From positions 1,050,211-1,114,210 of the forward strand of contig SIJG01000037.1 in NCBI GenBank assembly GCA_023374025.1: a DNA stretch of 64,000 bases, in the 5' to 3' direction. Shown in pieces: positions 12,601-26,584 of the stretch. Positions within the stretch are counted from its first letter, which is position 1, and each line of letters opens with the position of its first letter. The translations under genes were made by a program, and so were the position numbers. Below the pieces are notes generated by a model, which was given only the letters and a program-made list of their open reading frames with translations, was not told the DNA's origin and did not search any database. This stretch comes from Heterodera schachtii (taxonomy: Eukaryota; Nematoda; Chromadorea; Rhabditida; Heteroderidae).

Positions 12601-15600
12601 TGTTGTCCTCCTCGTCCAGCGACAGATTAATGAGGGTGAGGTCTTCAAAAAGGGAAATACATAAATTAATTATAAAATTATTTTTAATTTTCGACGGTAC
12701 TTTCCGGCATTCGTCCTATTCGGGTTTGAAGTTGTGCCGAATTGTCAAAAATGAATGTGTCAGTCCTTTGCGATGATGTCTCCGCTTCAACCATGGCTTG
12801 CCTATAAAAATTTTACAAAAATTATTCCAATCGAATTCTATTTTTTGGTATGGATTATTTTGCTAGAATATACACACCTGTATTATTTATTTTATTTTTT
12901 GCAAAATGTACCAGGATTTGAACCTGAAAACTCGCTGGGTTAAATGCATAAACCGGTCAAGGGGTGCCGAATTTAGACCCTGAATTGGGATCCTGATACA
13001 GTTATAACACAAAGCCGGGGTAAAATAATAGTGAACTGATTATCAATCCAAAATTCGTCGCTGTCCATGTGGGTCCATGTCCTACTGATTAGAGGGCATG
13101 TATCTGACAATGAGCCTTATCAACCCAGAAATTCGCCGGTTACCGTAACCGTTTCGCCAATCCAATAAATTTTCAAAATTCCGGCCAATCTGTTTCCGCT
13201 ATTGCCCCACTCACTCTTCTGTCGATGTTGTTGGCCCCATCATTTTCTGCTGTTGCTGCTGCTGGCGTTTCAGCTGCTTTCTGCGGTCACTCATCCGTGC
13301 CAATTGGCGCAGTGCCGGCGTGCCGGCCTCCATCAAATACAATGCGCGGTGCCATTGGCTGAGTTGTTGGGCGCCAAAACAACGGGACAGAAAGAAACAG
13401 TTGCGACGGCGCCATTCACTGTAAATTTTAAACGAAATGTTGGAGAGGGAAAACAAAATGCCAAATTTCAAAAAATTGCAAATTACATAAATAGCAAATG
13501 GCCAAAATTCTTTTGGTCCTCATAGGCGGATTTGAGCAAATCCATTTGAGCGGAATTGGCGGAACATTTGCGCGCAAAATGCTTGAACAGAAGCCAATGG
13601 GCGCGCAAAGTCAACAGCGAATGTTTACAACACTAAAATTGGAAAGAAAATTTTTTATTGGACAAACATGGACAAATAAGTTTTTAATGATGCCGACCAA
13701 ATTGAGGGTCCATATCAAAATTAGTAGTAGGGTTTGGACTGGATTCAGGCCTGGATTTTCTTGGATCCAGGTCCAGGTAATTTTGACAACCTGGATTTTG
13801 ATCCAAGAAATCCAGATCCAAATCACAATTTCGAAGGGACGGGAAATTTAATTAAATGATAAAAATTTTTGTATTAAAAATGGACGAAAACCAAATTTTG
13901 TGGGTATGTACAGACAGTCCGATCTCTAGACATAAACAAGCCGACTTCGAATGGTTCCCGAATATGCGATTTGCACTCGTCAATGCTGCCCAGCTCAGTC
14001 CAGCGGGTCATCAACAGTCGAGCATAGGCACGGACGAACAGCGAATCGCTGTGGTGGATGGCAAATTGGGACTGAAAAAATGCAATGATGTCCAAATATG
14101 ATGATGAAAATAGAAAAAACTTAAAACAGAGAAGATTGCTTCTCACTTTTTCCTCATTTCTTACAATTCAAAAAAAAGAATTTTAAAAATCTCGAAAATA
14201 GAAAATTAAAAATTCCATTTTTCAAAAAAAAAAATTTTTTTTTTATCGACAGAACAACGGAGGTACACCGTGTGCCCCTACCCCATTAACACACTCACTT
14301 TCACAATGCCAAAAATGTTCGACTCGGTCTCGTCAACTGCATTCTCTTTCTCTGACGAATTGCTCTAAAATTAAAATATTATATTCAATTTTCCCATTTA
14401 TTTTTTTCCCCATTTTTTACGTCCTCTTTCAACGCGTCCAATCGCTTCGGGGGTCGGCCCCGTTTCCGTTTTGGTGGCGGATCAACTGCATTTCGAATGT
14501 AGAATTCCTCGCCAAACTCTTTGGCCATGAACACCGTGTTCACCACTCGGTCCCGAAGCGGAATTGCCTAATTTTATTTTCCATTGAAAATTAATTACCA
14601 AACGCATTATAGGGCGGTACCATAACCAAGGGATGCGAAATTTTTTTTTTTTTTTTTGAAAATTTTAAACAAATTTCCTTTGGGTAAATTTTTTTCGAAT
14701 TTCCAATATTGTTTAGTTATTTGCCTCTGATTGTAAAAAGCAGCACCTTTTCCTCCCGTATTTTGCGCATTTGAAGCCGAAATTGTGCAAAATTGTCGGG
14801 CAAATAGCGGACAAATTGCAGCGTCAGCCAACACATTTGTTGGTCGAACATCCAATTGGACACTGTGGCGGCACAGAAGGCGCAACTGCACCCGTCCAAA
14901 TGCTCCTCCAGGTGAAATTGGCGACTTAAAATGGACGAAATTTATTTGCACAAATTGAAAAATAAAAGGAAAAATTAATGAAAAAATTTCGTTTTATTCC
15001 CATACCCCCAAATTTTGTAATTATTTGAGCGTTTTTCATAAATTCATTTGACACAAAAAAAATAGTAAATCTTGACTTTTTCAGTTTTATTTAGATACAT
15101 AACTTTTACCCCTCATCGTTTCCCCCATGAATTTTTTTAGCTGAAATTTTTAAAAAAAATTCTAATAATCTAATTGTAAATTTTAAAATTAAAAAAAAAC
15201 ACCCACTTCCTCTCCTCTTCATCGTTTGGATGCAAATTGACGGAGGACATTTCCAATGCCAAAAGTGCGTCCAGTGAACCGCCTTCGTCCATTGTGCTGG
15301 TGAGGAGACGCCGTTCAAAGGAGTCGTCAACGACGGAACCACGGCGATAGGAGGACTGGCTAAACAAACACAAACACACAATTCTAATGCCAAAATTCAA
15401 GTCGTATTTTGAAAAAACATAGGAGAAATTTAAAGCTCTCAAAGGGCAAATTTCGATAGAAAAATTATACTTAAAAAAAAACCTTTTTTTTTTTTTTTGG
15501 GGGTGGAAGATTTTTTAATGGGAAACCCCAAAATTGTAAAATTATTTGATAGAAAAATGACATCACTGACCGAATGGGCTTCCGCGGCGTGTTCAGGTAA

Positions 15601-18200
15601 CGGTTGCGCGACGAAGTGGGCGGCGTAATCAAAGCGCACAAACACTTGGCGTAGCCGTCCAACGACTCGACGCCGGTCAACGCTTTGATGTGGAAAAGGA
15701 GGGCCAACGGGCGAAGGGTCCTTGGCATTGGAAAAGGAAAATTAAATTCAGAAAAACAAATAATAATTATTATTCTTTTCCAGCAGAAAATGGTAGAAAA
15801 TCCAAATAATTATATGTAAGTGGCTGGCAAAGGGGTACAATTTTTTGTTGAAAAAAACACTCACACTCCCTACAAAAAAAAATTTTTTTTATTTAAATTT
15901 AATTTTCTTATATTTAAAGGGTTTTTCTTAAGAAAAATCAAAAAAATATTTTGAAAAAAAAAGAATTTTAACACATTTCACGAGTAAAACTCTTTTAAAA
16001 ATTAAAAAAAAAAAAAAAACTAAAAATTTTAAAGAAAGAGGGAGAGCGAAAGAGACCGACCAGAATGGCAAGCCGAATGCCAAATTGTCACGCCAAAATG
16101 TGATGCTGGTGGACTCCGCTTCGCGGATGAGGCCGACCTCAAGCAGTTCCCACGTGTAACTGTGCGCTGCCTCCTGATACTCGGCAAACGATGAACAAAG
16201 TCGCACTAATTATTTAAAAATCATAAATTTATTAAAAAATAATTATTAATTCCCTACAAAATTCCTCCGCATCTTTCACTCTCTGTTTGATTGACGATGA
16301 CATTTTTGATTGGAAATACTCCGGATGCCGCGAGTTGAGTATGCCGCGAAGGCAAGACAACTCCTGCTCACGGTTGATGACCGGGTCATCCAACTGAATT
16401 TTTTTTTAAATTTTACTATTTTTTAATTTCTAAATACCAAAATGAAAAAAAAATTGGGGGTAGGGGGGAGCGGAGCAGGTCTTTTCCTCCCCGTCGTTTC
16501 CCCCCCCCCCTTCGAAATTAAAAAAAAAAAAATTTCAAACAGAAATTAATGAACACCACCCTCCGCCTTTTTTTGCAAAAAAAAAAAAAACGTTAGCATT
16601 CATGAATGGCAACAACCCCTCCCTAACTTTTATCCCACAATTTTTGCCCATTTTTTGCACCCCCCCCCCCGGGTGTTCACCTGTTGCAAGTCCGCCTTGG
16701 CCACTCGGCTCGCGCTGGCCATCAGGGCGCGCAGCAGGGCACGCGCCTGCATGTTCAGGTAAGTGCATTTGGCACTGTCCGAGCAACGCGCGCGCAGCAG
16801 CGCCACCGCCTCCTCCGCCGCGCATTGGTGCGGCTGTTGTTGCTGTGCCGGTGTGGCGCTCGGCAAGTTGGCCCCGTGGTTTAACCGTTGGACCAGCCGA
16901 GCACAGTCCATCACCAGACAGTACCCATCGGACTGTGCTGCACGTCTGGCCGAGCGTTCAGCGGACTGCAATTTTTTTTTAAATGGAAAATTGAGGGGGC
17001 ATTAAAATTCTCTCCCCGAATTTTTAATTTTTCAAAAAAATGGGGCAATTTTATTGAATTTTTTAAACCCATGTAAATTTTGTAATTTATTTTCCCATAA
17101 TTGTGTAATGAATTCTTCAAAAAAAAATTTTTTGGTTAATTAAAATGTCTATCAAACCAAAATTCTATCCAAAATTGTCCATTCCTCGAGACGAATGGTC
17201 CACAGAATTGCAAAAAGCCAAGCGCAGAAGTCAGTGCCTTTTGTGAACACCACCAACTCAGACAAACAGAACAGTGCCTCGTAAAACTGGAAAATTTAAA
17301 AAATTAATGCTAAAAAGCAAGTTTTTGAATCTTTAAAAATATTTATTTTATTTTTAGTTGCGTTCAGAAATTCAATTTTTATACTATAACCTAAAAACAT
17401 TTGTTATTTTTTTGTAATTTTTGAAAATTTTGACTACTGGTATATCAGTTTGATTAGACCTATTAAACCTTTGCAATTGTTTAAATTCAAAATTTAAAAA
17501 TGCTTTTTTTGTCGGAATCCTTTACTTTAAATTCGAAATTTAAAAAACGAACCCTGGCCTCGAGAAAACAAATGCCGACAATGTATTTCATGAGTTTGAC
17601 GCAGTCGGCCACCGATTGGTCACTGAGTGGGTGATGGATCAAAACGGTGTCCCGCCAAGCGGTGATCATTTCCTTAACAATTAACAGCGGTAATTAGACC
17701 CTTAATTACGCGCCGCCCAAATTTGGGTCAATTAGCACCCAAAAAACCTCAACATCGGATGTCGCTGCTTTGGTGTGACATTTGGCGAACAAATTGCACA
17801 ATTTCTGATGGGGTTCCAATGATGAAATGTTGTAAAATTCTTCGTCAAAAAATTGTCTGGCACTTTCGGTGGACCCGCATTCGGCAAACATCTGAAAAAT
17901 GGGGGAAGATACGGATCATTTTGGCATTAAATTTATTGGCCTAAAAAATTTCAAAAAATTAACTAGGTTCTATAAAAAGATAGTGGACTGAAGAAGTCAA
18001 AAAGTCTGATGTTTTGCAATTTTTCGCCGAAAACCCGTAAAAGTTGGGTTTTTACTGGTCCCCAATCCAATAATTACACCGCAAATCCCAACCTCGTCCT
18101 GCATTTTGGACAGTGACATGATGTAGATGCTGATCATGCGTCGGCATTTGTTGAATTCAGCCGTTTTGGAGATTGGGGAAGCAGATGAAGACGAAGACAT
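9689..18200 (-). CDS. sep-1: Separase (cohesin-cleaving cysteine protease)
   Basis: Cleaves the kleisin subunit of cohesin at anaphase to release sister chromatids; in nematodes also acts in cortical granule release. I placed 27 exons in continuous frame (1258 aa; C. elegans SEP-1 is similar, about 1260): 18200..18093, 17891..17748, 17672..17553, 17286..17158, 16965..16681, 16393..16258, 16205..16061, 15720..15571, 15359..15207, 14924..14747, 14567..14421, 14364..14299, 14071..13892, 13632..13487, 13418..13215, 12801..12701, 12642..12533, 12290..12168, 12088..11933, 11877..11752, 11614..11492, 11436..11326, 11256..11131, 10969..10917, 10690..10473, 10314..10260, 9872..9689. The catalytic domain shows HLPWECLPIY, YMGHGSGGRYF (His 1111) and AVSVLMGCSSV (Cys 1137), then CLWMVTDGEIDR. 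Residues 549-558 form an AT-hook-like basic patch (KRKRGRPPKR), and a six-Gln run lies in exon 15. The helical N-terminal part would bind securin. Some exon ends in the divergent N-terminal half may shift by a few codons. Confidence 0.93.
12393..12412 (+). repeat. Dispersed TTCGAATGATAC-type motif (copy in separase intron)
   Basis: GGGCTATCGAATGATGTGAT, one of at least eight copies in this window; other copies are near 659, 849, 2238, 2650 (inverted), 6925 (inverted), 7107 and 41333. Confidence 0.6.
13633..13850. repeat. CTGGAT-rich short repeats in a separase intron
   Basis: Within the intron between 13892 and 13632, a stretch around 13735-13825 carries several direct and inverted copies of CTGGAT, CCAGGT and GGATCCAG. 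It can fold on itself. It may be the remains of a small inverted-repeat transposon; ends are not clear. Confidence 0.5.
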
Positions 18201-19332
18201 AATTTATTTCTATTTGCTATGACTATACCTATTCAAAAAGCTAAAATTGACTGGAAAATGTAAAGGTTTAAACTGTGAAGCTATTTAAATATGCTTAAAT
18301 TCAACTCGTTATTTTAGTTTCCTATTTTTAGGAGCATAAAACTGGTTTTTAGAAGCTGTGGTTTTGTTATTTTCGACTTTTCTTTTATTTCATCAGTGTT
18401 TTCCGTTTTCCAAAATGTGCAGATTTTAATTTTTTTTTAATTTAAATATTTGAAAATTCTTGTTATTTGGCATTTTGCCTGTGATTTAAAAAAAGAAATT
18501 CAAATCAATCAATTAAAAACTAAAGCATCAAATACCATCATGTCTAAGGCGGGGAATTATATCACATTAATATGCTGGAAATGCCTGCAAAAATATCACA
18601 AAAATGTAAAATATGCAGATGGAAACTGCGTCCAAGAAGCGACAAAAAAAAACTTTTTTTTTCATATGTTTCCGGCCCTATTTGGGCATAAATTTATGTC
18701 CCATACTGTACATATCTTTGGAAAAATAAATAATTCGTCGTCATGGTAATTAATGGGGCTGTCTGTCTGTACATATAATAATATCTTTGGATTGTCATTT
18801 TCTCATCATAAATATTGTAATTGTGTGATGTTTGAAATTCTTCAGGCCTAATTTAATATGATAGGAAAGGAATTTGAAAATTTTTGAGACTTTTGCACCG
18901 AAATATGTCTATTTTGTACAAATTCTTTGTCCCTATTTTTTTAGTTTTATTGCCATATTTTGCGCTTTCTTATACAAAATTTGCTTTTTTAATACCTATG
19001 TATCATTTGCATATTCAATGGGAATATGGAAGTGAAAACAAATTTATTCATCAAAAAGATCAATAGGTATTCTTTTTTTTTCAAAATCCAACTTTCCATT
19101 TCCCATCTTTCCATTAATGCATTTATTACCCACCAAAAGTTGAAAATTAATTTTCGCCTTTGTGTAACCCTATTTTTGATCAAAAAATGGAAATTCAAAA
19201 TTTCTCACAAATTAATTAAGAAAGTTTGGCATAATATTGGTTTCCCAATTTGTTTTGTTTTTTCAAAATTCGTTAATTAAGGAGAACCAAATCCGTCAAA
19301 GTCAACTTTTGACTTAATCCTTTTTCTTAACG
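18201..19332. other. Divergent promoter interval, separase / IDH3B
   Basis: About 1.1 kb of AT-rich DNA between the starts of separase (minus) and IDH3B (plus). No exon, repeat or recognisable element seen. It must contain both promoters. Confidence 0.5.
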
Positions 19333-21746
19333 ATGTCCTCGGTGTTGACTTCTGCGTTTTCTCGTCGTATTTTTTGCCCACTCATTAAATCAAGTCGTTC
19401 TCTTACAACCGGTTCTCGTGTAAGAAAAAAAAATTTTTTTTTTTTTTGCTAAATATTGAATGAATTTCTTCTTTCAGGCAAAGGCGGTGCCTGAAATTGC
19501 TAAAAAGTTGAAATGCACATTAATTCCAGGCAAACAAAACCCGAATTTTTGAATATCTATTAACATTTCTCGCATATTTCAGGCGATGGTGTTGGACCTG
19601 AACTTGTTTATGCCGTCCAAGACATTGTCAAGGCGACCGGCATACCAATTGAGTTCGAGGAAGTGTTTCTCAGCGAGGTGTACTACTCGAAGTCGGCCAG
19701 CATTGTCAGTGGTGGTGTCTTTGGTTATAGTGGCGGATGGTAACCTCCTCCCCTTTTTAGTGAATTAAATTGAATTTTAATTAAGTCTCAAAAAAATGTT
19801 TTCGTGGCACTGAACATGAATATGGCATCAATTTCGACTCCCGTATCCGAATTCGAACGAAACATCGAACCACAAATTTTTCAGATTTTGATGTTTTGTT
19901 CTGATTCTGATCCGGGATTCGAAAAACGGGGTCTACCATCCGCACTATTACGGTGTCTTTGACTGACCAACAGCAGAGGATCCCATAAATCCCCCGAGAA
20001 TACTAATTCATTGTTTGTTAAAGGAAGATGTGGCCGAGTCGATTGCCCGTAACAATTGCGTGGCACTGAAGGGCACCATCCAGTCCAGCATTGAGGGGCT
20101 GAACATGCAGTTGCGCAAACGCCTGGATCTGTTCGCCAACGTTGTGCACATCAAAGCGATGGACGGCATCCGAACACGGCACAGCAAAGTGTTGGACTTT
20201 GTCATCATTCGTGAGCAAACGGAGGGCGAATACGTGCGCCTGGAACACGAATTGGTGCCAGGTGTGTGAGCTGGACAAAATGTCACCGCCGTAACGAAAC
20301 GAAGCGCCAGGACATAATGTCGCCGCAAAAAATTTAAAAAAAAAACAAAAAAATGTCTTTTTAAGTTTTTGTTTATTTCTGGAAATCCAAGCAACTTGTT
20401 TACAGGAACACACCTAGGTTTTCGATAAAAAAAACTCAAATTAAAAAAAAAAAAATTTTTTTTTTGCGGCGACGTTTTGTCCCGACGGCGTTTCGCGGTG
20501 ACATTTTGGGGTGTACCCGCCAGGCGTACCACCAATAAACCATGGACAATTCCTGCTTTATTGGTATATTGTAAAAATTGTTTCAGGTGTAATTGAGTGC
20601 CTGAAAATCATGACGCGAGAGAAGTGCGAAAGAGTGGCCAAATTTGCGTTTGATTATGCGACTAAACATGGACCGCAAAAAGGTCACCGCCGTTCAGTGA
20701 GTGTTTTTCAATGAATGCTTTTCTCACTCATTTTTCATATTCATTTCATTTATAGCAAAGCGAACATAATGAAATTGGGCGACGGACTCTTTTTGAATGT
20801 GTGCACGGAGACGTCGAAACTGTACCCAAAAATTGAGGTGGGCAAATTGGTGGTATCAATAACCATCGTACAGAAATTGTATGTGTGTGGGAAATGCGTC
20901 ATCGATAGACAGATACCGTATACCTTTTTTAGAAAATGGCACACCGGTAGTTTGTGGTGGAAGCTGTACTACGATTTCCATTCGGAATTTTTTTTTTTGT
21001 TAAAAAACTTGATTTTTTAAATTTTGATTTTTACTCTTATTCGAATTTTGATTGTTTCTTACAAAACTTACCACATTACCCCGTACTATTACAGTACATT
21101 TGTACTGTTGAAATTACGGTATCGAATTGTTGACTCATTTTTCTCGCAACCATTTGAACCCCCTATTTTCATTTTCATCTTTTTTTTCAGTTTGAACAAA
21201 TGATCATCGACAACTGTTGCATGCAATTGGTGGCCCGTCCTGAACAGTTTGACGTCATGGTAATGCCCAATTTGTACGGCAGCATTGTGGACAATTTGGC
21301 GGCCGGGTTGGTCGGCGGTGCGGGCGTGGTCAACGGCGAGTCGGTGGGCTCCGACTACGTGATCTTTCAGCCTGGCGCACGGCACACATTCAAAGAGGCG
21401 TTTGGAAAGTCGGCGAAAAAATTTATATTTTTTAAATTTGAATTTTTTTATTTCCAGACAAATTGCCAATCCAACCGCGATGATTTTGTGCTGTGCCAAC
21501 ATGCTCAACCATCTCCATTTGAACAGTTACGGCACGGCACTGCGACACGCTGTGGAGAAAGTGCTCAAAGAGGGAAAAGTGCGCACCCGCGACTTGGGAG
21601 GTGTGTGTGCCGTGCCGTGCCATTCATTCATTGCTCAATCAAAATTTCATAAAATGGCACCAAATTTGTACAATATAATGCTTTTTCCAGGCTTTGCCAA
21701 CACCAGCGATTTTGCCAGTGAGGTCATTGCCAATTTCCAAATGTGA
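19333..21746 (+). CDS. idhb-1: NAD-dependent isocitrate dehydrogenase, beta subunit, mitochondrial (one-base frame break)
   Basis: Regulatory/structural subunit of the mitochondrial TCA-cycle enzyme that converts isocitrate to 2-oxoglutarate. Exons: 19333..19419, 19478..19529, 19583..19704, 20024..20261, 20587..20696, 20756..20837, 21191..21408, 21458..21600, 21691..21746; about 368 aa. The intron after 19529 uses a GC donor (CCAG|gcaaac). The start is a Ser/Arg-rich presequence ([14 protein letters not shown]). Family blocks in order: [130 protein letters not shown]. In exon 5, around 20669-20682, the frame must shift by one base to keep KKVTAV before HKANIM; one base too many is present. 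Everything else is intact, so a sequencing error is more likely than a pseudogene. Confidence 0.92.
20273..20518. mobile_element. Inverted-repeat MITE-like element in IDH3B intron 4
   Basis: Left arm at 20273 onward reads GACAAAATGTCACCGCC and, further in, GACATAATGTCGCCGC. The right arm, ending near 20518, contains the reverse complement of both (GCGGCGACGTTTTGTC and GCGGTGACATTTTGGGG). The middle is A/T homopolymer with CACACCTAGG. A related copy lies at 49401-49610 and a diverged one at 37895-38015. Non-autonomous; superfamily unknown. Confidence 0.7.
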
Positions 21747-24700
21747 AGTGAATGATTGTTGCGCGACAAAAATGTGAATGATGGCACAACATCCCGAAGC
21801 AAAAAATAATTATTAGAAAAGATTTTTATTGTTTGTTTTGTCTTGTTATTCTGATCTCATTATCATCACATCATCATTCTGTTGTTGTTAATTTTGTTAT
21901 TGTTGTTGTTGTTGTCGTAAGAATATAATTAGGCATAATTATTTATAGTTTTTTCTATTTGTTTTTTGTCTCACATAAATAATTCGTATTGTTGTATTTT
22001 TATGGTAGTTGACTATCATCCGATATGATTGGATATGCAATGAAAATTTGTTTTTTCGGTGTCATTTTGTAAGCAAATTTGGATCTACCATAAAATTTGC
22101 GGAAATTTTTGTGAAATTGGCAAAATTTTTTCTAGAATTTGCCATTTCAAGTCATGGTAACCCCTCGAAAAGTTGGGGTCAATTAGTCAATTTTTAAGTG
22201 TTGGTTGGGTTGGGTTATCTTTCCGCATCTTCCTTCCATTATAATTCCGCCCCGTTTTAGCCAACCACTCATAATTTGCCTCGGGGGGACACTTCCATTG
22301 GCACAACATCACTCATCCCCCCCTCCTCCCCCCGGGGGAAATGAATTTGCACGGCACAACCAAACACAACATCTGTCATCCGCGCAGGAGGGCAACCGAA
22401 CCCAAAATTATCAATTCATCCTTTTTGACCGTTCATTCATTCATTCATTCACACACAAAAATATCTAATTAATTTGTAATGACAAAAGTATTTTAAAGTG
22501 CAATTATGGTAATTACCTAATTAGGGGTGCCAAAAGTCAATCCACTTACAAAGTCGCGAAAAAACCCATTTTGAGATGCAATTTTAAAAAGCTAATAACA
22601 AATGGCCAAAAGTATTCAGTTCACTAATGACAGTTACATTAAGAAAGGGCTAATAAGACTGTGAGTAAAAGCAAAAAAATTCGGATTAAACAAAAAATTT
22701 TAGGATTTTTTCCATTAGCATATAATAGTACCTACATTAAGCAGCAGCAGACAGTCGAGAAAGGCCCCCCCCCCCCGCCCATTTTGGGCGTTTTGCGGGG
22801 CGCCTGGCAGTGTCTGTCCCCGGGGGCGGCGGAGATTGCCCCCGCCGCCCCTGCCGGGGATGGGTTGGGTTGGCATATGGGGAAGAGCCGTCTCGGCCCG
22901 TCCGGCGGCGTCCCCCCCCCCCCCCCCGCGGGTCAATTTGCCCCCGTCAATTGGGGCGGGGGGCGGCAAAGGCACTGAAAATGATTTATTACTTGAGGGG
23001 CGAGAAACAAAATCAAAGGAGGGAGACGGCAAAATGTTCATTCTCATTAGCTTGCCTCCCGCCCCTCTCGTCCCCACCCATTTCGGCACCCATTGAAAAA
23101 AAAAATTAAATTTTTCAAAAAATTTGCATATTTTTCCCCTCGGGGCCAATTGTTTAAAGCGAAAACGCGCAGCAGCAGAGGACAGCAGCGGGGCGGAAAG
23201 CGCCGCACCAACTGTTTTAGTTTTTGATGAGAAAAAGGAACATTAGCAGCAGCAGAGGACAAAACAAATGCCCGCCGGGGATAACGGCGGGGGGGGGAAG
23301 AAGAAAAGAAACGGAGGCTTAAACCCTCCCCCGCCCCTCGGGATGGACATTTTTACGACGACGACAATTCAATCCTTCCCCCCCCCCCCCCGCTCTTTCA
23401 CTTTGGCTAAAAATTGATGGGCCAAAAGGTCGTCGTCGCCAGAAGAGGGAGGGACATCACGACACGACGACAACCATCAACTCATCAGCAGCAGCAGCAG
23501 CGGTCGTCCCGGCCCGGCCGTCCCCCGAGGCGCAAGGGGCCCGGGGGGGGCAGGTGTCCTCTGTCCTCGACTGCTGCTGACCCGCCCCCGGGGGATTGGC
23601 AAGATCAGTCCCCCTCCCCCACAAGTCCACAAGGAAGTAGGCACGGGCAGCAGTTGTCTCCAATGCCCTCCCTCCTCCTGCTCGCCTCCTTCCGTCCATG
23701 TGTCCCCCCCTAAATGCCCTCCCCCCCCATTTCCCCGCCGCTCCCTATGGACTTTAAAATTGTAACAAATTACTATTTATTTATTTATGTGTAAGTTTAA
23801 ATTGGGTAAAATGGGATGGTAGAAAAAGCACAGCAGCATTTACATTTTGAAAAGCACACGACAATTGCATCCGCCCTGCTCTCATTTGTCAATGGCTTTT
23901 GGCACTTTTGCTAAAAACATTTCGCGACATAAAATGCCGAGATTAAAATGACTTTTCGATTTTTTTTCTCGCATTGGTTTCAAAAAAAAAAAAAATTTCG
24001 CGCCTCATTTTTCAATTTTTATAAAATTTTACTGGCTCAAAAATTAATTTTTTATTTGCACTCTAATTGTACATTTTTCACCTTTGCCGTCTCCTGTTTT
24101 CCATTTTTTTTTCCATTTTTCCCTCTCTCTCCAAGGAATTGTCATTCAAAATTCGTCCCATTCCATTCACATTTTCTCGCCCAATCGCCATAATATTACA
24201 ATTCGCAAATCACTTTTTTCTCAACCCATTTTTTTTCTGTGGGACAGTTCGGATGGGACGGGAAAAATGTTTCGATGAATCAAAAAATATGCGAACTTTT
24301 GCGGATGTTTCTCAGCTATTACAACATCACTTCTTCGCAACTCTCAGGGCCTAGCAAAAAAAGGAAAATGTTGAAAATTCCATTTTTTTGGTGATTTTCC
24401 GAGACAAATTGCAAAAAATTTATTTAAATTGATATCAGATCCAAAAAATTTGCCTAATTTTCATTAAAAAAACTTTTTGAAGTTGGACTAGGCCTCCTGT
24501 CTCTTGTGATCATCGTTGGGCAAACTTTTCTGCGGGTCGGCCTTCGAATTTTCAAGAAATTCGGCCCCAAGGCACACAAATCATAAAAAAACATAGGCCC
24601 ACCATTGAAAAACATGGCACTCTGTTAAAGCGGCTCAACAACGCTTCAAAAAGTCTTACAAAATTTGCATAAAAGCGAATTTTGCCTTGGGGGACGCGGC

Positions 24701-25958
24701 GGCGACGGATTCATTGCCCTCGGCGGCGGTGCGAGGGGCACCAGCGACCACCGCCGCCCTCCACCCTTTGCCCCCCGCCTCCGCCCTCCCGGCCCATTTT
24801 CCCCGTAAAACCCCCGGCGCCGCTAATGTTTGCCTTCCCCCCTCCCCCAAGCATTTTGCTCATCTTTTCTCGTCTTCATCATCATCATCTCCGTCTTCAT
24901 CATCATCGTCTCGTCGTCAAAGCACCCACCCCACTTACCCCTCCCCCCCCCCCACCCGCCCATTCACTTTTCTGTCTCGTCCCCCTCCCCCCTCCGCCTC
25001 ATTTCATCTCTAATGAATGCGGGCGCGGCACTCCCGGCCCCGGCCAATTCCCAACAAGAAATGACAAGAGTGGAGGGGAAAGCTTAAGACGAAGTGCTTG
25101 CTACTAGCTAGGCTCGTCGATAAACTCACTCCCCCCTCGAATCTCGAGTTTTTCTGTTCCGCGCGCAATTGGGCAGGCAGCACACATTTTGGCGCATTGC
25201 CCCATGGCACAAATTTAAAATAAAAAACCCAAAAAAAACGGAATGCCAACGCAGTGAAATTTTCCCAATTTTTTAATTGGAAAAAATAAAAAACAAAATC
25301 CCTATTAAAATTATTTAAAAAATTTGTTGGCATCCGGGGGTGCCGCACGACAGCGGGATTTTTTTTTATTTTTGCGCCATTCACGACCGCGGCAATTTTT
25401 TAACCGCGACGCGCGACAGCCGTGCTTTTTCTGTCCGTGCTCCACCCACCTCTGGCGGGCATCCTATTGCCCCTAAGGGATGGATGGATATATTTTTTTG
25501 GAAATGGCACATTTAAACGCACTTAAACTGTTATAAAAATTTCAAATTACGAAAAAACACTCATTTAATCCGTGCAAATCCGACCACCTTTTATCCACTC
25601 TCGGCCCCCTCTCCCCGTCCCCGGCGCGGATGTTTTATTTGGTGGTCGAGAGTGAATTTGACGCCGTCTTTGCCAACCGCACCATTTTTCTTCCCCCCCC
25701 CCCCCCGTCTCGCCCGCATTATTTCAGTATTCATCCCATTCCCCGCCCCGCCTCGGCCGCTTTTCCTCTAAGCAAATGCTGCTGCTCTGTCAATGCTTGC
25801 GCCAGCTGCCCTCCCTTCCCCCCCCCCCCCCTTCAATTTATCGACACGAAAAGCTGTCATTTGAGGCCCGAGAAAGCGGTCGCTGACCATGGTGGCCATG
25901 TCCCTCCTCTGCTGCTGCTTGAGCAGTTTTCCTCATCCTATTACAACTCTTGGCCATG

Positions 25959-25963
<5 letters not shown>

Positions 25964-25995
<32 letters not shown>

Positions 25996-26090
25996 CTTTA
26001 TCTCCCTCGCCTCTCTCTCTCGCTCTCTCCCTCTTTCTCTCCCCCCCCTCTCTCTCCTCTCTCTCCTCTCTCTCTCTCTCTCCATCCAAT
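25964..26090 (+). repeat. CT microsatellite
   Basis: Near-pure (CT)n with short interruptions, including a CTTTATCTCCCTCGCCTC segment that recurs in the larger tract at 26585-27050. Confidence 0.95.
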
Positions 26091-26584
26091 TTCCTCCCCG
26101 CTTTTTCAATGCTTTAACATGCGCTTTTCCTTCCCCGAGGAAATCCTTTGAATTCCTCGCCACCATTTCATTTGGCGGCCCTTTTGAATGTACTATTTTG
26201 TCGTAAATTTATTTAAAAATGTAAAATATAATTTCTACAAAAATGTATTGATTAAATTTTCAAATGTCTTTTATATACCGTATACCGTTCCTTTAGCTCT
26301 TCATCTGTACATACTGTATTCTGTCTGTATACTAAATAGGCGTTAGAACTAATAACAGACGCGCACTCTTGGCTAATGGGAAAGGCAATTAGCGAGTGGG
26401 TGATTCACCCGTGTCATGTCAGTGCTAATGTGTGGCGTTTTGCCCATTCGTCACGCGGAATATTGTGTAGTGTTGGCATTTTGTTTGTCTTCCCAAAAAC
26501 TTGCTATACTGTAAATGCGTGCGCAACCCATCAATCCATCACACACACTTATGTTCTCCTGTTTTTTCTCCTAAATTTGCCACC

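Noticed and set aside
22661..25107. Several 80-145-codon open frames in the GC-rich, poly-C region
   Set aside because: Pro/Gly/Ala/Arg low complexity, open on both strands at once, no family signature.
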